From contig JAHBXR010000008.1 in the NCBI GenBank assembly GCA_019636335.1, forward strand, positions 124,001 through 188,000: a DNA stretch of 64,000 bases, given 5' to 3'. Positions 56,050 through 64,000 of the stretch are shown piece by piece (position 1 is the stretch's first letter; each line of letters begins with the position of its first letter). This DNA is from Pirellulales bacterium (GTDB lineage: Bacteria; Planctomycetota; Planctomycetia; Pirellulales; JAEUIK01). A model generated the notes under the pieces. It made no database searches. It saw only the letters and a program-made list of their open reading frames with translations, and was not told the origin of the DNA. The position numbers and the translations under genes are program-made.

Positions 56050-57971
56050 CGCGCGGTGCTCCGCAATCGTTGCCCGAGGGCCGCACCGGCGAGCGCGCCG
56101 ATCGTGCCGTAGAGCACCCCCACGATGAGCGCCACCGCCGTGACGTACCAAGTGGCAAAGAAAAGGCGCACGAGTAATTGCATCAGGCAGAACTGGGCAA
56201 ACAGCACGAGCCCATTCGCCAGGCCGATGGCGCCGGCGGTACGCCAGCGCGTCGACCATCTCGAGAACGTTGTTGCCTCATCATGAGCAAAGGTGCTGCG
56301 CGTCGTCACGCCGGCGAGCGCGAGCAGCGTTTCGTTGCAGACGATGCTCACCGTGACGAAGACGACGTCGAGCAGGCCGAACTGCCCGCTGAACATGGCG
56401 TTTAACAAGAAGACCGTGAGGCTCGACACCGTGACGGTGCCGGGGCGAGGGACGAGCACGACCAAGGCCGCCAGCACGAGACAGGTGAGTCCTTCGTTGC
56501 CGACACCGGCAAGGAAGATGGCAAAAGGACCCGCCACGGCGGCGATCACGTCTCCTGCGATGCGCGAGCCGAACGACACGGCAAAGTGGAGGGCCGCCAG
56601 CATGCCGATCACGGCCAGGCTCGTCGTGCCAAGCGAGCCGATCCAGCGTCGCCCGACGCAGAAGAAGAGGAGCCACGCCACGGCCGAAACGACCAGCGAC
56701 GCAGCCGCCACCGTGGCCACGACCGGGTTGCCCCGCACGACGCGCAGCGGCGCATCGATCGAGTAGAGCGGCGCGGCGCTCCCAGCGAGCGAAACGCGGA
56801 TCTGGCGCACGTAGTCGCCGGGGGACGTCTCGGGACGCACAAAGAGCGGGATGACGGCCCAGGCGGTCTCGCGCGGAGGCACGCGCAACAGGTGTACGGC
56901 CGTGGCCGACTCGCGCGGCGCCGCCCAAACGGGCGGGGCGAAGTTCAACAGCGGCGCGTCACCACTCGCGGCGACCACCTCCGACTCGAGAAGCAAATTG
57001 AGCGGTACATCGCTGCGATTCTCGATCGGCAAGCCCTGGTAGGCGTACGGCCCATGAAAGTTGAAGACCCGTTCGGTCGGCTGCAACCAGCGCCGCACGG
57101 TCGCCCAGACCGCGTCGGGAAGCGTAACGGTGTCTCCCTGGCGTTCTGGCCGAGGGCGCCCTTGGGGATCGCAGGGGAAGGCCACGTTGCCCGGCGCGAT
57201 CAGTTCACGTAGTCGTTCGCGCGACACCCGCTGTAGCTCGAGCGTGATCGACTGTTCTTCCGGAGGCATGGCGTCAACGCGTCGCACGATCACCTCGATG
57301 CGCGCCGTGTCCGCGTCGGCGCGCAGGCGTGCCTCGCCGAGCACCTGCGCGTAATCGTGCTGCACGTTCAATCCGAGCGTGCGAACGTAATCGCCTGCGT
57401 CGGTGTGTTGCAGATCCGGATCTTCGCTGTTGAGATCCATGCTCTGCTCCGGGCGCAGCATGATCTCGAATCGCGCGGGCGTCTGCACGAGATTCTCGAG
57501 CACGAGGCCGAACGAGAGCTGTCCATCCTCGGGCAGCAGCGCCCGCCAGACAGGGGGCTCGCCCAAGGGGACGCCCCCCTGACCCCAGGGGGCCTCGAGG
57601 GTCCCCCGCCACGTTGGTTTTTCCGGCGGCGCCGTGACGGTGGTGTGAAGCTGGCGGTCGGCAAGCTGCCATTCGAGCACGTACGTCGTGCCGGGCTGCC
57701 AGTCGAAGGGGACGTCGAACGCACGACGTTGTCCGGTCAGCGGAAGCTCTCGCTCGAGCGTCCCCCCTGACGTGCGAACCAAGAGTCGCTCGGCGGCGAC
57801 GGGCTGGGAAAAGTGGACACTCAGGCCGAAGTGGGTGAATTCGACCTGCGGAGGCGCGAGTTCCGCCTGCGAAGATTGCCGCTCGCAACCGCCCCCCAAC
57901 AGCACGCACACGACGAGCGCGACGATGCCGCGCGCGGCGCTAATGCACAATGTGAACCTGGTGCGTGCCAT
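56046..57971 (-). CDS. Extracytoplasmic domain fused to an ECF S-component-like membrane region
   Basis: The 641-aa protein starts with a signal or lipoprotein-like segment (LLGGGC, Cys29; the lipobox is imperfect). A large extracytoplasmic beta-rich region of about 400 residues follows (VEFTHFGLSVHFSQPV, ENRSDVPLNLLLESEVV, ETSPGDYVRQIRVSL). The last 200 residues contain about six hydrophobic helices (for example AGDVIAAVAGPFAIFLAGVGNEGL and FGLLDVVFVTVSIVCNETLL) in an order compatible with ECF S components of the MptD/YkoE type. The substrate is unknown; the position before the ATPase and EcfT genes implies it is the S subunit. The fusion seems unusual. M1 at 57986 is an alternative start. 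Confidence 0.65.
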   Translation of the reverse strand: MARTRFTLCISAARGIVALVVCVLLGGGCERQSSQAELAPPQVEFTHFGLSVHFSQPVAAERLLVRTSGGTLERELPLTGQRRAFDVPFDWQPGTTYVLEWQLADRQLHTTVTAPPEKPTWRGTLEAPWGQGGVPLGEPPVWRALLPEDGQLSFGLVLENLVQTPARFEIMLRPEQSMDLNSEDPDLQHTDAGDYVRTLGLNVQHDYAQVLGEARLRADADTARIEVIVRRVDAMPPEEQSITLELQRVSRERLRELIAPGNVAFPCDPQGRPRPERQGDTVTLPDAVWATVRRWLQPTERVFNFHGPYAYQGLPIENRSDVPLNLLLESEVVAASGDAPLLNFAPPVWAAPRESATAVHLLRVPPRETAWAVIPLFVRPETSPGDYVRQIRVSLAGSAAPLYSIDAPLRVVRGNPVVATVAAASLVVSAVAWLLFFCVGRRWIGSLGTTSLAVIGMLAALHFAVSFGSRIAGDVIAAVAGPFAIFLAGVGNEGLTCLVLAALVVLVPRPGTVTVSSLTVFLLNAMFSGQFGLLDVVFVTVSIVCNETLLALAGVTTRSTFAHDEATTFSRWSTRWRTAGAIGLANGLVLFAQFCLMQLLVRLFFATWYVTAVALIVGVLYGTIGALAGAALGQRLRSTAR

Positions 57972-59685
57972 ACAAGTCGAAACCATCGGGCGTCGGTGCG
58001 GGAACTTCCGTCACCGCGATCCAGCGCCCGTCGGCGCTGATGTCGGCATTGAAGATGACGGGACCTTCGGTCGCGTAGTAGTACACCAGCTTGTCGCTCC
58101 CACCGCCAGGACGGGCGAGATCGAAGAGCAGAAAGCCGAACTGCCCCGGCTCGCCTGCGCCCGGCAGTTCGCGGCAGGTCACCATCAGCCAGCGAGGATC
58201 GGCCTCCCCCTCGGCTCGATTGCACCACACGCCCGACAGCGCGAACGGACCACGATAGCGCCAGCGGACGGAGCCTTCGAGCCCCAAGGCCGTCAGCATG
58301 TTGGCCCCGCGATGGGGCGCGGGGGCCTGATGGGCCGCCTGCGGGCTGCCGAAGGGGACGTGCGAGTTTTGCGTCTCGAAGTAGATGGTGTCGCCAAAGG
58401 CCCGCGTGTAGCTGCAGGCGGCAGCGACGGGAAGGCCCCCGACCAGCACCGGCGTGCCGAGTTCAAAGGTCTCGACTCGCGGCGGCCGACCTGCTTGAGG
58501 CAGAAAGAGCAAGGCGCGACCATCGGCCAATCCGAGACCGAAGCGATCTCCTCGTGGCGAGACGGCCACCGAATCCCAGGCCTCGAGTCGTTGAAAGTGT
58601 GGCTCGAGCGGGTTCGGCGAGTAGCGGTAGACGACCTCTCCCGAGAGTCCGTCGAGTTGATAGAACGTGTTGCCGCGGACGCGCGGTTCCGCCTCGGGGG
58701 AGATCGGCGGATTCGCCAGGAAGACGAGCTTCGTACCGGCCGCATCGATCGCGGCATGCGTGATCGACAGTTCCGCGGCACGCTCGCCCGGGAATTGCCA
58801 GAGCGTTTTCCCATCGGCAGAGACGGAATAGAGCATCGAGCGGACGCGGGGCGTGCCGCCGACCGACCAACTGTGCAGTCCCACCACGAACAGCCGGCCA
58901 TCGTCGCTGACGGCGAGATCGTGTACGGCCGGCAGCGAGTAGACTCCGTATCGATCCCCCGGCGGTAGACGGCTCGACTCGAGTTGATCGGCCAAACGTA
59001 ACGTCCAAATCCGCCGGAATGCCTTGGCGTTACCATGCTCCGAGGGGAGGGCGAGGGCGAAGAGATTCGCATCGGGACTCTGCTCGCCGACGTAGAGCTG
59101 CCGTCCATCGGGGGACCAGGCGAGCTGCTTGATCTGCCCTTCGCTGATGCGCTGGTGATGAAGCAGCTTGCCGGTAAAGATGTCGACCACGCGGAGATGC
59201 CCCGCCAACGTGCCGATGGCGAGGAGTCGATTGTCGGGCGAAAAACGCACGACACTGTCGGGGGGCGTGCCCGTGGCGGCTCCCATGCCGGCGCCGGCCG
59301 AGGCCGAGGCGTCTTCGAGCGGGATGGTGCGCACGAGGTAGGGACTCGGAGCAGCCGGAGCACGCATGGCTTGCTCTGCTTTACGATCGACGGTGATGCG
59401 ATACTCGGCGCGCGGTTGCCAATCGAAGAAGAGGATCTGCCGCTGGCTCGATCCCTCGTCGAGCGTGACTGAATCGTCGATATCGATGGCGTTGCCCGCG
59501 GCATCGCGGATCGAAACGTCGCCGGGAACGCTAACGGAAAGGCCTTGGCGAACGAATTGCACAGGGTCTTGGGCCATTGCCTGATTGACAATCAAGCAGA
59601 GCAGCAAAGCCAGCCGTGGCACGCGGCGCCAAATTATCAGCGCGAATGCGTTGGTTCGCGCACCACGCGCACCACTGCGGACCAT
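57940..59685 (-). CDS. Exported beta-propeller protein, first gene of the ECF operon
   Basis: About 581 aa. A signal-type hydrophobic segment (PRLALLLCLIVNQAMA) is followed by WD40/YVTN-like repeats: RFSPDNRLLAIGT, AWSPDGRQLYVG, AVSDDGRLFVVGL, AVSPRGDRFGLGL and ISADGRWIAVTEV. It is predicted to be periplasmic or surface-exposed. Its last bases overlap the next gene by 32, so it belongs to the operon. The start is uncertain because the preceding codons are made of a 10-base repeat; GTG 59622 or the ATG at 59895 are alternatives. Function unknown; perhaps it presents or senses the transporter's substrate. Confidence 0.75.
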   Translation of the reverse strand: MVRSGARGARTNAFALIIWRRVPRLALLLCLIVNQAMAQDPVQFVRQGLSVSVPGDVSIRDAAGNAIDIDDSVTLDEGSSQRQILFFDWQPRAEYRITVDRKAEQAMRAPAAPSPYLVRTIPLEDASASAGAGMGAATGTPPDSVVRFSPDNRLLAIGTLAGHLRVVDIFTGKLLHHQRISEGQIKQLAWSPDGRQLYVGEQSPDANLFALALPSEHGNAKAFRRIWTLRLADQLESSRLPPGDRYGVYSLPAVHDLAVSDDGRLFVVGLHSWSVGGTPRVRSMLYSVSADGKTLWQFPGERAAELSITHAAIDAAGTKLVFLANPPISPEAEPRVRGNTFYQLDGLSGEVVYRYSPNPLEPHFQRLEAWDSVAVSPRGDRFGLGLADGRALLFLPQAGRPPRVETFELGTPVLVGGLPVAAACSYTRAFGDTIYFETQNSHVPFGSPQAAHQAPAPHRGANMLTALGLEGSVRWRYRGPFALSGVWCNRAEGEADPRWLMVTCRELPGAGEPGQFGFLLFDLARPGGGSDKLVYYYATEGPVIFNADISADGRWIAVTEVPAPTPDGFDLYGTHQVHIVH

Positions 59686-59686
59686 G
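59658..59686. repeat. Three tandem 10-base units (GCGSACCA)
   Basis: Units GCGCACCAC, GCGCACCACT and GCGGACCATG lie in a row and include the candidate start codon of the propeller gene on the minus strand. They are related to the four-unit array at 59793-59832. Confidence 0.6.
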
Positions 59687-59792
59687 CGGTCGTTCCGCAA
59701 GCCGCGGATCTGGCAGCAAGTTGTTGGGCAGTGGGTAGTTGCGCAGCGAAGACCGGGCTGTGCGCTGAAGCCTTGATGAGGCATCCGAATAC

Positions 59793-59832
59793 GCGCACCA
59801 TCGCGGACCACCGCGCACCATCGCGCACCAGC
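59793..59832. repeat. Four tandem 10-base units upstream of the ECF operon
   Basis: Units starting GCGCACCATC, GCGGACCACC, GCGCACCATC and GCGCACCAGC follow one another with a strict 10-base period, equal to one helical turn. This would place identical faces for a DNA-binding protein on one side of the helix. It may also be a simple slippage array. Confidence 0.6.
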
Positions 59833-60270
59833 GATCGCTCGGGCCGAGGCATGCAGGGCGGCATTCGATGGCAGGCTGGGCGTTGTCGCGGTCATGGCCT
59901 TGGGTAGACGAACGTGACTTTGGGATACGCAGCGTGGGTAGACGTTTCATCCTGGGGGGAAACGACGCGCGCGATGGCTAGCGGCGTTCACTTTACCTGT
60001 GGTCGCGCCTCGCCGCGCCTGCGATTTTCGGCCACCGCGATGGCGACGGCGGGACGCCGGAGGGACCCGCCGTAGATGATGAAAGGGGGCCGGCCGAGCA
60101 TTGTCTAGATTTATGATGATTATAGAAAAAATTGCCTACCTTAACCCCTGCCTGCCTGGGAGGGGTGTGTTATAAAAACACCTTACTCAATCTTGCGAGA
60201 TTCTTTGCGCGGTGTCGAACGGAAGCAGTTCGGCCGTCGCGCTGGTTCGATATCGTAGCCGACGAGCGCC

Positions 60271-60387
60271 GTAGGTCAGGTACTCCGTACCGGACATTCC
60301 ACGGAGACGGCCCCGTCGCAGCGAGCTGGCGAAGGTGAACTCGCCGCGCTCCAATAGGTTGTGTCAGGTACGGAGTACCTGACCTAC
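60271..60387. repeat. Pair of palindromes upstream of the fadJ-like gene
   Basis: Two 21-base sequences at 60271-60291 and 60367-60387 are exact reverse complements of one another, each containing GGTACTCCGTACC or its complement. The second, with neighbouring bases, forms a palindrome GTCAGGTAC-GGA-GTACCTGAC (60363-60383); the first has one mismatch. They lie 72 bases upstream of the fadJ-like start at their nearest. Confidence 0.75.
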
Positions 60388-60458
60388 AAGACACGAAGGT
60401 CGCCGCCGAGCGACTTTCCACCGCACACCAACTACATCTTTCCGAGGAACTATTTGCG

Positions 60459-62600
60459 ATGGCCGACGCACCCAGCATCAAGCTCGAGATGGTCGAAGGG
60501 GACATTGCCGTCCTCACGTTCGACGCCCCCGGTAAAGGGGCCAATGTTCTCTCATCTCACGTGATGCTCGAACTGCAGAATCACCTCGACGAGCTCGAAA
60601 AGCGCAAGGGTCTGGCCGGGATCATCCTTCGTTCGGGCAAGCCGGGCGCGTTCATCGCCGGAGCCGACATCACCGAGTTCGCCTCGGCCAAGGAGGTGAC
60701 CAAGGAACAGATCGTCGAGATGACGACCCGTGGCCGGCAGCTCTTCCAGCGGCTGTCGAAGGTGCCGTGCGTCACGGTCTCGGCCATCGACGGCGTCTGT
60801 CTCGGCGGTGGCGCCGAGATGTCGCTGTGGTGCGATCGCCGCATCATGGCGAACGATCGCAAGACGCAGTTCGGCTTTCCCGAGGTGAAGATCGGCATCT
60901 ATCCCGGCTGGGGGGGCACGGTCCGGGCCCCGCGCGTCGTCGGTCTGGCCAACGCCGTCGAGTTGGCCTGCAGCGGCGAGCCGTGCGATGCGGAAGCGGC
61001 CTACAAGATGGGGCTCGTCTCCGACGTCGTCGCTCCCGAGAAGATTCAAGACGCGGCGATTCGCCTCGTCCGCGCCGAGCAGAAGTCGGGCGAGTACAAG
61101 CAAGATCGCGAGCGTTGGAAGGGGGGGCTGCCGCTCGACGACACGGAGCTGACGTTCCTCTTCGCCACCTCGCAGGGCTACATCCAAGGGCAGACGAAAG
61201 GGCAGTACCCGGCGCCGCTGGCCTGTTTGAACGTGATGGTGCAGTCGGCGCGACTCGACGAGGACGCCGCTGGCACGGCCGAGAGCCAAGGCTTCGCCGA
61301 CCTGTTCGGTTCGCCGGTGAATCGCTCGCTGATCAACGTCTTCTTGCTGACCGATCGCAACAAGAAGGACACCGGCGTCGCCGATCCGACGATCAAGCCG
61401 AAGCAGCTCAAGTCGGTGGGGGTGTTCGGGGCGGGCATCATGGGGGCCGGCATCGCGGCCGCCACGCTCCGCAAGGATTACACGATCACGATTTCGGACG
61501 CGATGCCCGCCGCGCTCGAGAAGGGGGTCAAGAACGTTCTCGAGGCGGTCTCGTACGACAAGAAGCTCCGGGGACCGAGCCCGAAGAAGCTGCTCGAGAA
61601 TGCCCCGCGCGTGAATGGCACGCTCAGCGATGCCGAGTTCGCCGGTTGCGATCTGATCATCGAGGCGGTGGTCGAGAACCCGACGGTCAAGAAGGATCTG
61701 TACGCCCGGATCGAGCCGCTGCTGAAGGACGACGCCATCCTGGCGACGAACACGTCGACGATTCCGATCAGCCGGCTGGCCGAGGGGCTCAAGCGTCCCG
61801 AGCGATTCTGCGGCATCCACTTCTTTAATCCGGTGCGCAGCATGCCGCTGGTCGAGGTGATCCGCGGCGCGAAGACGAGCGACGAGACGGTGGTGACCGC
61901 CGTGGCCTACGCCAAGGCGATCGGCAAGTCGCCGATCGTGGTGAACGACGGCCCGGGCTTCCTGGTGAATCGCCTGCTGTTGCCCTATATGAACGAGGCG
62001 CTCGAGTTGATCCTCGACGGCGCCGAGATCAAGGCGATCGAGCGTGCGGCGAAGAACTTCGGCATGCCGATGGGTCCGATCACGCTGTACGACGTGGTGG
62101 GCATCGACACGGCGGTCTTCGCCGGCTCGGTGCTGCGAGACGCCTTCCCCGATCGCGTGGTGGAGTCGCCGCTGTTGCCGGCGATGTACACGGCGGGCCG
62201 CTTGGGGCAGAAGTCGGGCGTGGGCTTCTTCTCCTACAAGGATCCCAAGAAGAAGGGCGCGCCGGATCCGACGCTGGGCGACATCATCAACCCGCTGATC
62301 CGCAAGCAGGAGAAGTTCACCGACGAGCAGATCGTCTCGCGGTTGTTCCTGCCGATGCTGCTGGAAGCGACGCGTATTCTCGACGAGAAGATCGTGCGCG
62401 ATCCGCGCGACGTGGATCTCGGGCTGATCTTCGGCACGGGCTTCCCGCCGTTCAAGGGGGGCCTGCTGTTCTGGGCCGACACGCTCGGCGCGAAGAAGAT
62501 CCTCGAAATGCTGAAGCCGCTCGAATCGCTGGGTGCCCGGGCCAAGCCCACTCCCATGCTCGAACAACTGGCCAAGGAAGGACGCGGCTTCTACGGCTAA
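60459..62600 (+). CDS. fadJ: Bifunctional enoyl-CoA hydratase / 3-hydroxyacyl-CoA dehydrogenase (FadJ-like)
   Basis: The 713-aa multifunctional beta-oxidation protein combines hydratase and dehydrogenase. The N-terminal crotonase part keeps both hydratase Glu positions (FPEVKIGIYPGWGG and AVELACSGEP) and the oxyanion segment IDGVCLGGGAEM. The dehydrogenase starts near residue 320 with the NAD motif GVFGAGIMGAGIAAATL, followed by IIEAVVENP, NTSTIPI and FFNPVRSMPLVEV. The C-terminal domain is complete. It is followed 109 bases later by a thiolase gene. Confidence 0.92.
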   Translation: MADAPSIKLEMVEGDIAVLTFDAPGKGANVLSSHVMLELQNHLDELEKRKGLAGIILRSGKPGAFIAGADITEFASAKEVTKEQIVEMTTRGRQLFQRLSKVPCVTVSAIDGVCLGGGAEMSLWCDRRIMANDRKTQFGFPEVKIGIYPGWGGTVRAPRVVGLANAVELACSGEPCDAEAAYKMGLVSDVVAPEKIQDAAIRLVRAEQKSGEYKQDRERWKGGLPLDDTELTFLFATSQGYIQGQTKGQYPAPLACLNVMVQSARLDEDAAGTAESQGFADLFGSPVNRSLINVFLLTDRNKKDTGVADPTIKPKQLKSVGVFGAGIMGAGIAAATLRKDYTITISDAMPAALEKGVKNVLEAVSYDKKLRGPSPKKLLENAPRVNGTLSDAEFAGCDLIIEAVVENPTVKKDLYARIEPLLKDDAILATNTSTIPISRLAEGLKRPERFCGIHFFNPVRSMPLVEVIRGAKTSDETVVTAVAYAKAIGKSPIVVNDGPGFLVNRLLLPYMNEALELILDGAEIKAIERAAKNFGMPMGPITLYDVVGIDTAVFAGSVLRDAFPDRVVESPLLPAMYTAGRLGQKSGVGFFSYKDPKKKGAPDPTLGDIINPLIRKQEKFTDEQIVSRLFLPMLLEATRILDEKIVRDPRDVDLGLIFGTGFPPFKGGLLFWADTLGAKKILEMLKPLESLGARAKPTPMLEQLAKEGRGFYG

Positions 62601-62709
62601 GGCCACGCGTCGACTTCCTGCTGAAAACAAACACCCCGACCAATAAACTTCACAAGCGCCGCACGACGAGACCCGAACGCGGCACTCATTGCACCGGAGA
62701 TAGAAATCG

Positions 62710-63867
62710 ATGAAATCGGCCGTCATCGTTGATTGCATTCGCACTCCCGTCGGACGCGCCCACAAGGAGAAGGGCTATTATCGCGACGTCCGCTCCGATG
62801 ACCTGGCGGTCGCCGTCTGCAAGGCGCTGATCGAGCGTTCGGGCGTCGATCCGAAAGAGATCGAAGACATCGTGCTGGGCAACACGCAGCAGACGGGCGA
62901 GCAGGGCATGAACGTGGCCCGCGTCGTCGGCCTGATGGCGGGGTTGCCGATCGAGTCGGGAGGCACGACGGTGAATCGCCTGTGCGGCTCGAGCCTGCAA
63001 GCGCTGCACCAGGCGACGCACGCCATCATGTCGGGCTTCGAAGATTGCCAGATCGTGGGTGGTCTCGAGCACATGGGTCACTTTCCGATGGAAGCCGGCG
63101 CCGACCCCAACCCGAAGCTCTTCCACCGCACGTCGAAGGCCGCGCTGGGCATGGGCTTCACGGCGGAGTTTCTGGCCATGACCCAAGGCATCTCGCGTCA
63201 GGAGCAGGATGCCTTCGCCGTGCGCAGCCACCAGCGTGCCGCGGCCGCGCATGCCAAGGGAGAATTCAAGCGCGAGATCATCCCCACTTGGGGCAAGGAT
63301 GAAGAGGGCAACCGCGTGTTGCTCGACACCGATCAATGCGTGCGTGCCGATTGCAGCATGGAAGGACTCTCGGCGTTGAAGCCGGCCTTCGTGCCGGGCA
63401 TGGGCACCGTGACGGCGGGCAACAGTTCGCCGCTGAATGACGGCGCCGCGGCGATGTTGGTCATGTCGGAAGAAAAGGCCAAGTCGCTGGGGCTCAAGCC
63501 GCTCGTGCGCATCAAGGCGACGGCCATTGCGGGGGTCGACCCGGCGGTGATGGGCTCGGGCCCGATCCCCGCCACGAAGAAGGCGCTCGAGCGTGCCGGC
63601 ATGAAGATCGAAGACCTCGACGTCATCGAGCTCAACGAGGCCTTTGCCGCCCAGGCGCTGGCCTGCATTCGCGGTCTGAAGCTCGACGAGGAGAAGATCA
63701 ACGTCCGCGGCGGCGCGGTGGCCATCGGCCATCCGCTCGGCGCCAGCGGTGCTCGCATTACGACCACCCTGGTAAACAACATGATCGATCGGGGCGCGAA
63801 CGTCGGTCTGGCAACGATGTGCATTGGTGTCGGCCAGGGCATCGCCACTATTTTTGAACGAGTGTAG
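62710..63867 (+). CDS. fadA: Acetyl-CoA C-acyltransferase (thiolase, FadA-like)
   Basis: Thiolase cleaves 3-ketoacyl-CoA to acetyl-CoA and a shortened acyl-CoA. The 385-aa protein has the nucleophile Cys92 (RLCGSSLQALHQA), catalytic His341 (AIGHPLGASGAR) and the second Cys371 (MCIGVGQG). VKRLEELNEAFAAQAL-type segment DLDVIELNEAFAAQALA is also present. With the upstream fadJ-like gene it forms the trifunctional-type pair of beta-oxidation. The start ATG is preceded by a purine-rich GGAGATAGAA stretch. Confidence 0.94.
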   Translation: MKSAVIVDCIRTPVGRAHKEKGYYRDVRSDDLAVAVCKALIERSGVDPKEIEDIVLGNTQQTGEQGMNVARVVGLMAGLPIESGGTTVNRLCGSSLQALHQATHAIMSGFEDCQIVGGLEHMGHFPMEAGADPNPKLFHRTSKAALGMGFTAEFLAMTQGISRQEQDAFAVRSHQRAAAAHAKGEFKREIIPTWGKDEEGNRVLLDTDQCVRADCSMEGLSALKPAFVPGMGTVTAGNSSPLNDGAAAMLVMSEEKAKSLGLKPLVRIKATAIAGVDPAVMGSGPIPATKKALERAGMKIEDLDVIELNEAFAAQALACIRGLKLDEEKINVRGGAVAIGHPLGASGARITTTLVNNMIDRGANVGLATMCIGVGQGIATIFERV

Positions 63868-64000
63868 GACCGAGCCCGTGGGTTTCGTTGCCCGGTCTCT
63901 GACACCCGATTACCATAACTCCGGTATGAGATACATGGCCTGTTGACGCGGAGTGCGCGTCGGTCAAGCAGCCGCAACAACACAAGGCATGACTAGACAA

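Larger units (their letters stand above)
59686..60458. other. Regulatory region between the ECF operon and the fad genes
   Basis: About 770 bases. It contains a 10-base tandem repeat (59793-59832), an AT-rich stretch around 60100-60180 (with TATAAA at 60171-60176, a possible -10 element) and a pair of palindromes (60271-60387). The ECF operon on the left and the fadJ-like gene on the right are divergent, so both promoters must be here. No gene is supported. Confidence 0.55.

Noticed and set aside
59658-59832. Possible CRISPR array
   Set aside because: The 10-base units are directly adjacent with no spacers, and no cas genes exist in the window.
60552-62765. 737-codon open frame opposite the fadJ-like gene
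   Set aside because: Arg/Leu/His-rich antisense artefact; the sense frame has all catalytic motifs.

Overview
This 64 kb window looks like the chromosome of a planctomycete, most likely Pirellulales. It is GC-rich (estimated by eye at 60-65%) and carries several lineage markers. These are a 1365-residue secreted protein joining a PVC-type dehydrogenase-like propeller, a cytochrome-c CxxCH site and a DUF1080 domain; a small lysine-tailed basic protein typical of the Planctomycetes/Verrucomicrobia/Chlamydiae group; short membrane proteins with an N-terminal NPYxSP-like tag; a DUF6263-like secreted protein; and many secreted HEAT or beta-propeller proteins. I saw no rRNA, tRNA, CRISPR array, transposase or prophage.

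Layout: 0-14.5 kb is mostly housekeeping. It holds dxr-rseP (minus strand), ftsH, a single-domain response regulator, a GT39-like membrane glycosyltransferase, then sdhC-sdhA-sdhB, an enoyl-CoA hydratase and a Yip1-like membrane protein. 14.5-22.2 kb holds the large PVC cytochrome/DUF1080 protein, a tagged small membrane protein, a secreted HEAT-like protein and a glycerophosphodiester phosphodiesterase. 22.3-25.5 kb is the classical translation block rpsB-tsf-pyrH-frr. 25.7-27.4 kb is a lower-GC patch of small orphan genes, including a frameshifted HTH (antitoxin-like) gene. 27.4-30.6 kb holds a Ser/Thr-kinase-like protein with an atypical catalytic loop, accD, a histidine-phosphatase-fold protein that has lost its catalytic histidines, and rpe. 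31-38.8 kb holds secreted proteins (DUF6263-like, WD40, penicillin acylase, DUF4105-like) and a SelA-like PLP enzyme.

39-42.4 kb is a divergent pair: an alpha-oxoamine synthase and a GNAT-fold acyltransferase. By family logic this resembles the serine palmitoyltransferase plus bacterial ceramide synthase pair of bacterial sphingolipid synthesis. 42.6-49.3 kb carries an FHA protein, the PVC small basic protein, a crotonase, an SRPBCC/CoxG-like protein, an acyl-CoA dehydrogenase, two Cys-rich secreted proteins and a histone-deacetylase-family hydrolase. 49.8-53.6 kb carries two secreted HEAT/armadillo-like proteins. 53.5-59.7 kb is a tightly overlapping four-gene minus-strand operon. It encodes a secreted beta-propeller, a large extracytoplasmic domain fused to a membrane S-component-like region, a fused double ECF ATPase and EcfT, and looks like an unusual energy-coupling-factor transporter. 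60.4-63.9 kb is a fatty-acid oxidation pair, fadJ-like and fadA-like.

Central metabolism (SDH, beta-oxidation, isoprenoid, acetyl-CoA carboxylase) is interleaved with cell-envelope functions (RseP, FtsH, GDPD, possible sphingolipid genes, ECF transporter). Several families of palindromic intergenic repeats lie between genes in the 37-47 kb and 60 kb regions. Two hypotheses deserve follow-up first: the fused ECF transporter with its propeller partner, and the putative sphingolipid pair. All functional assignments rest on motif reading by eye, with no database search.
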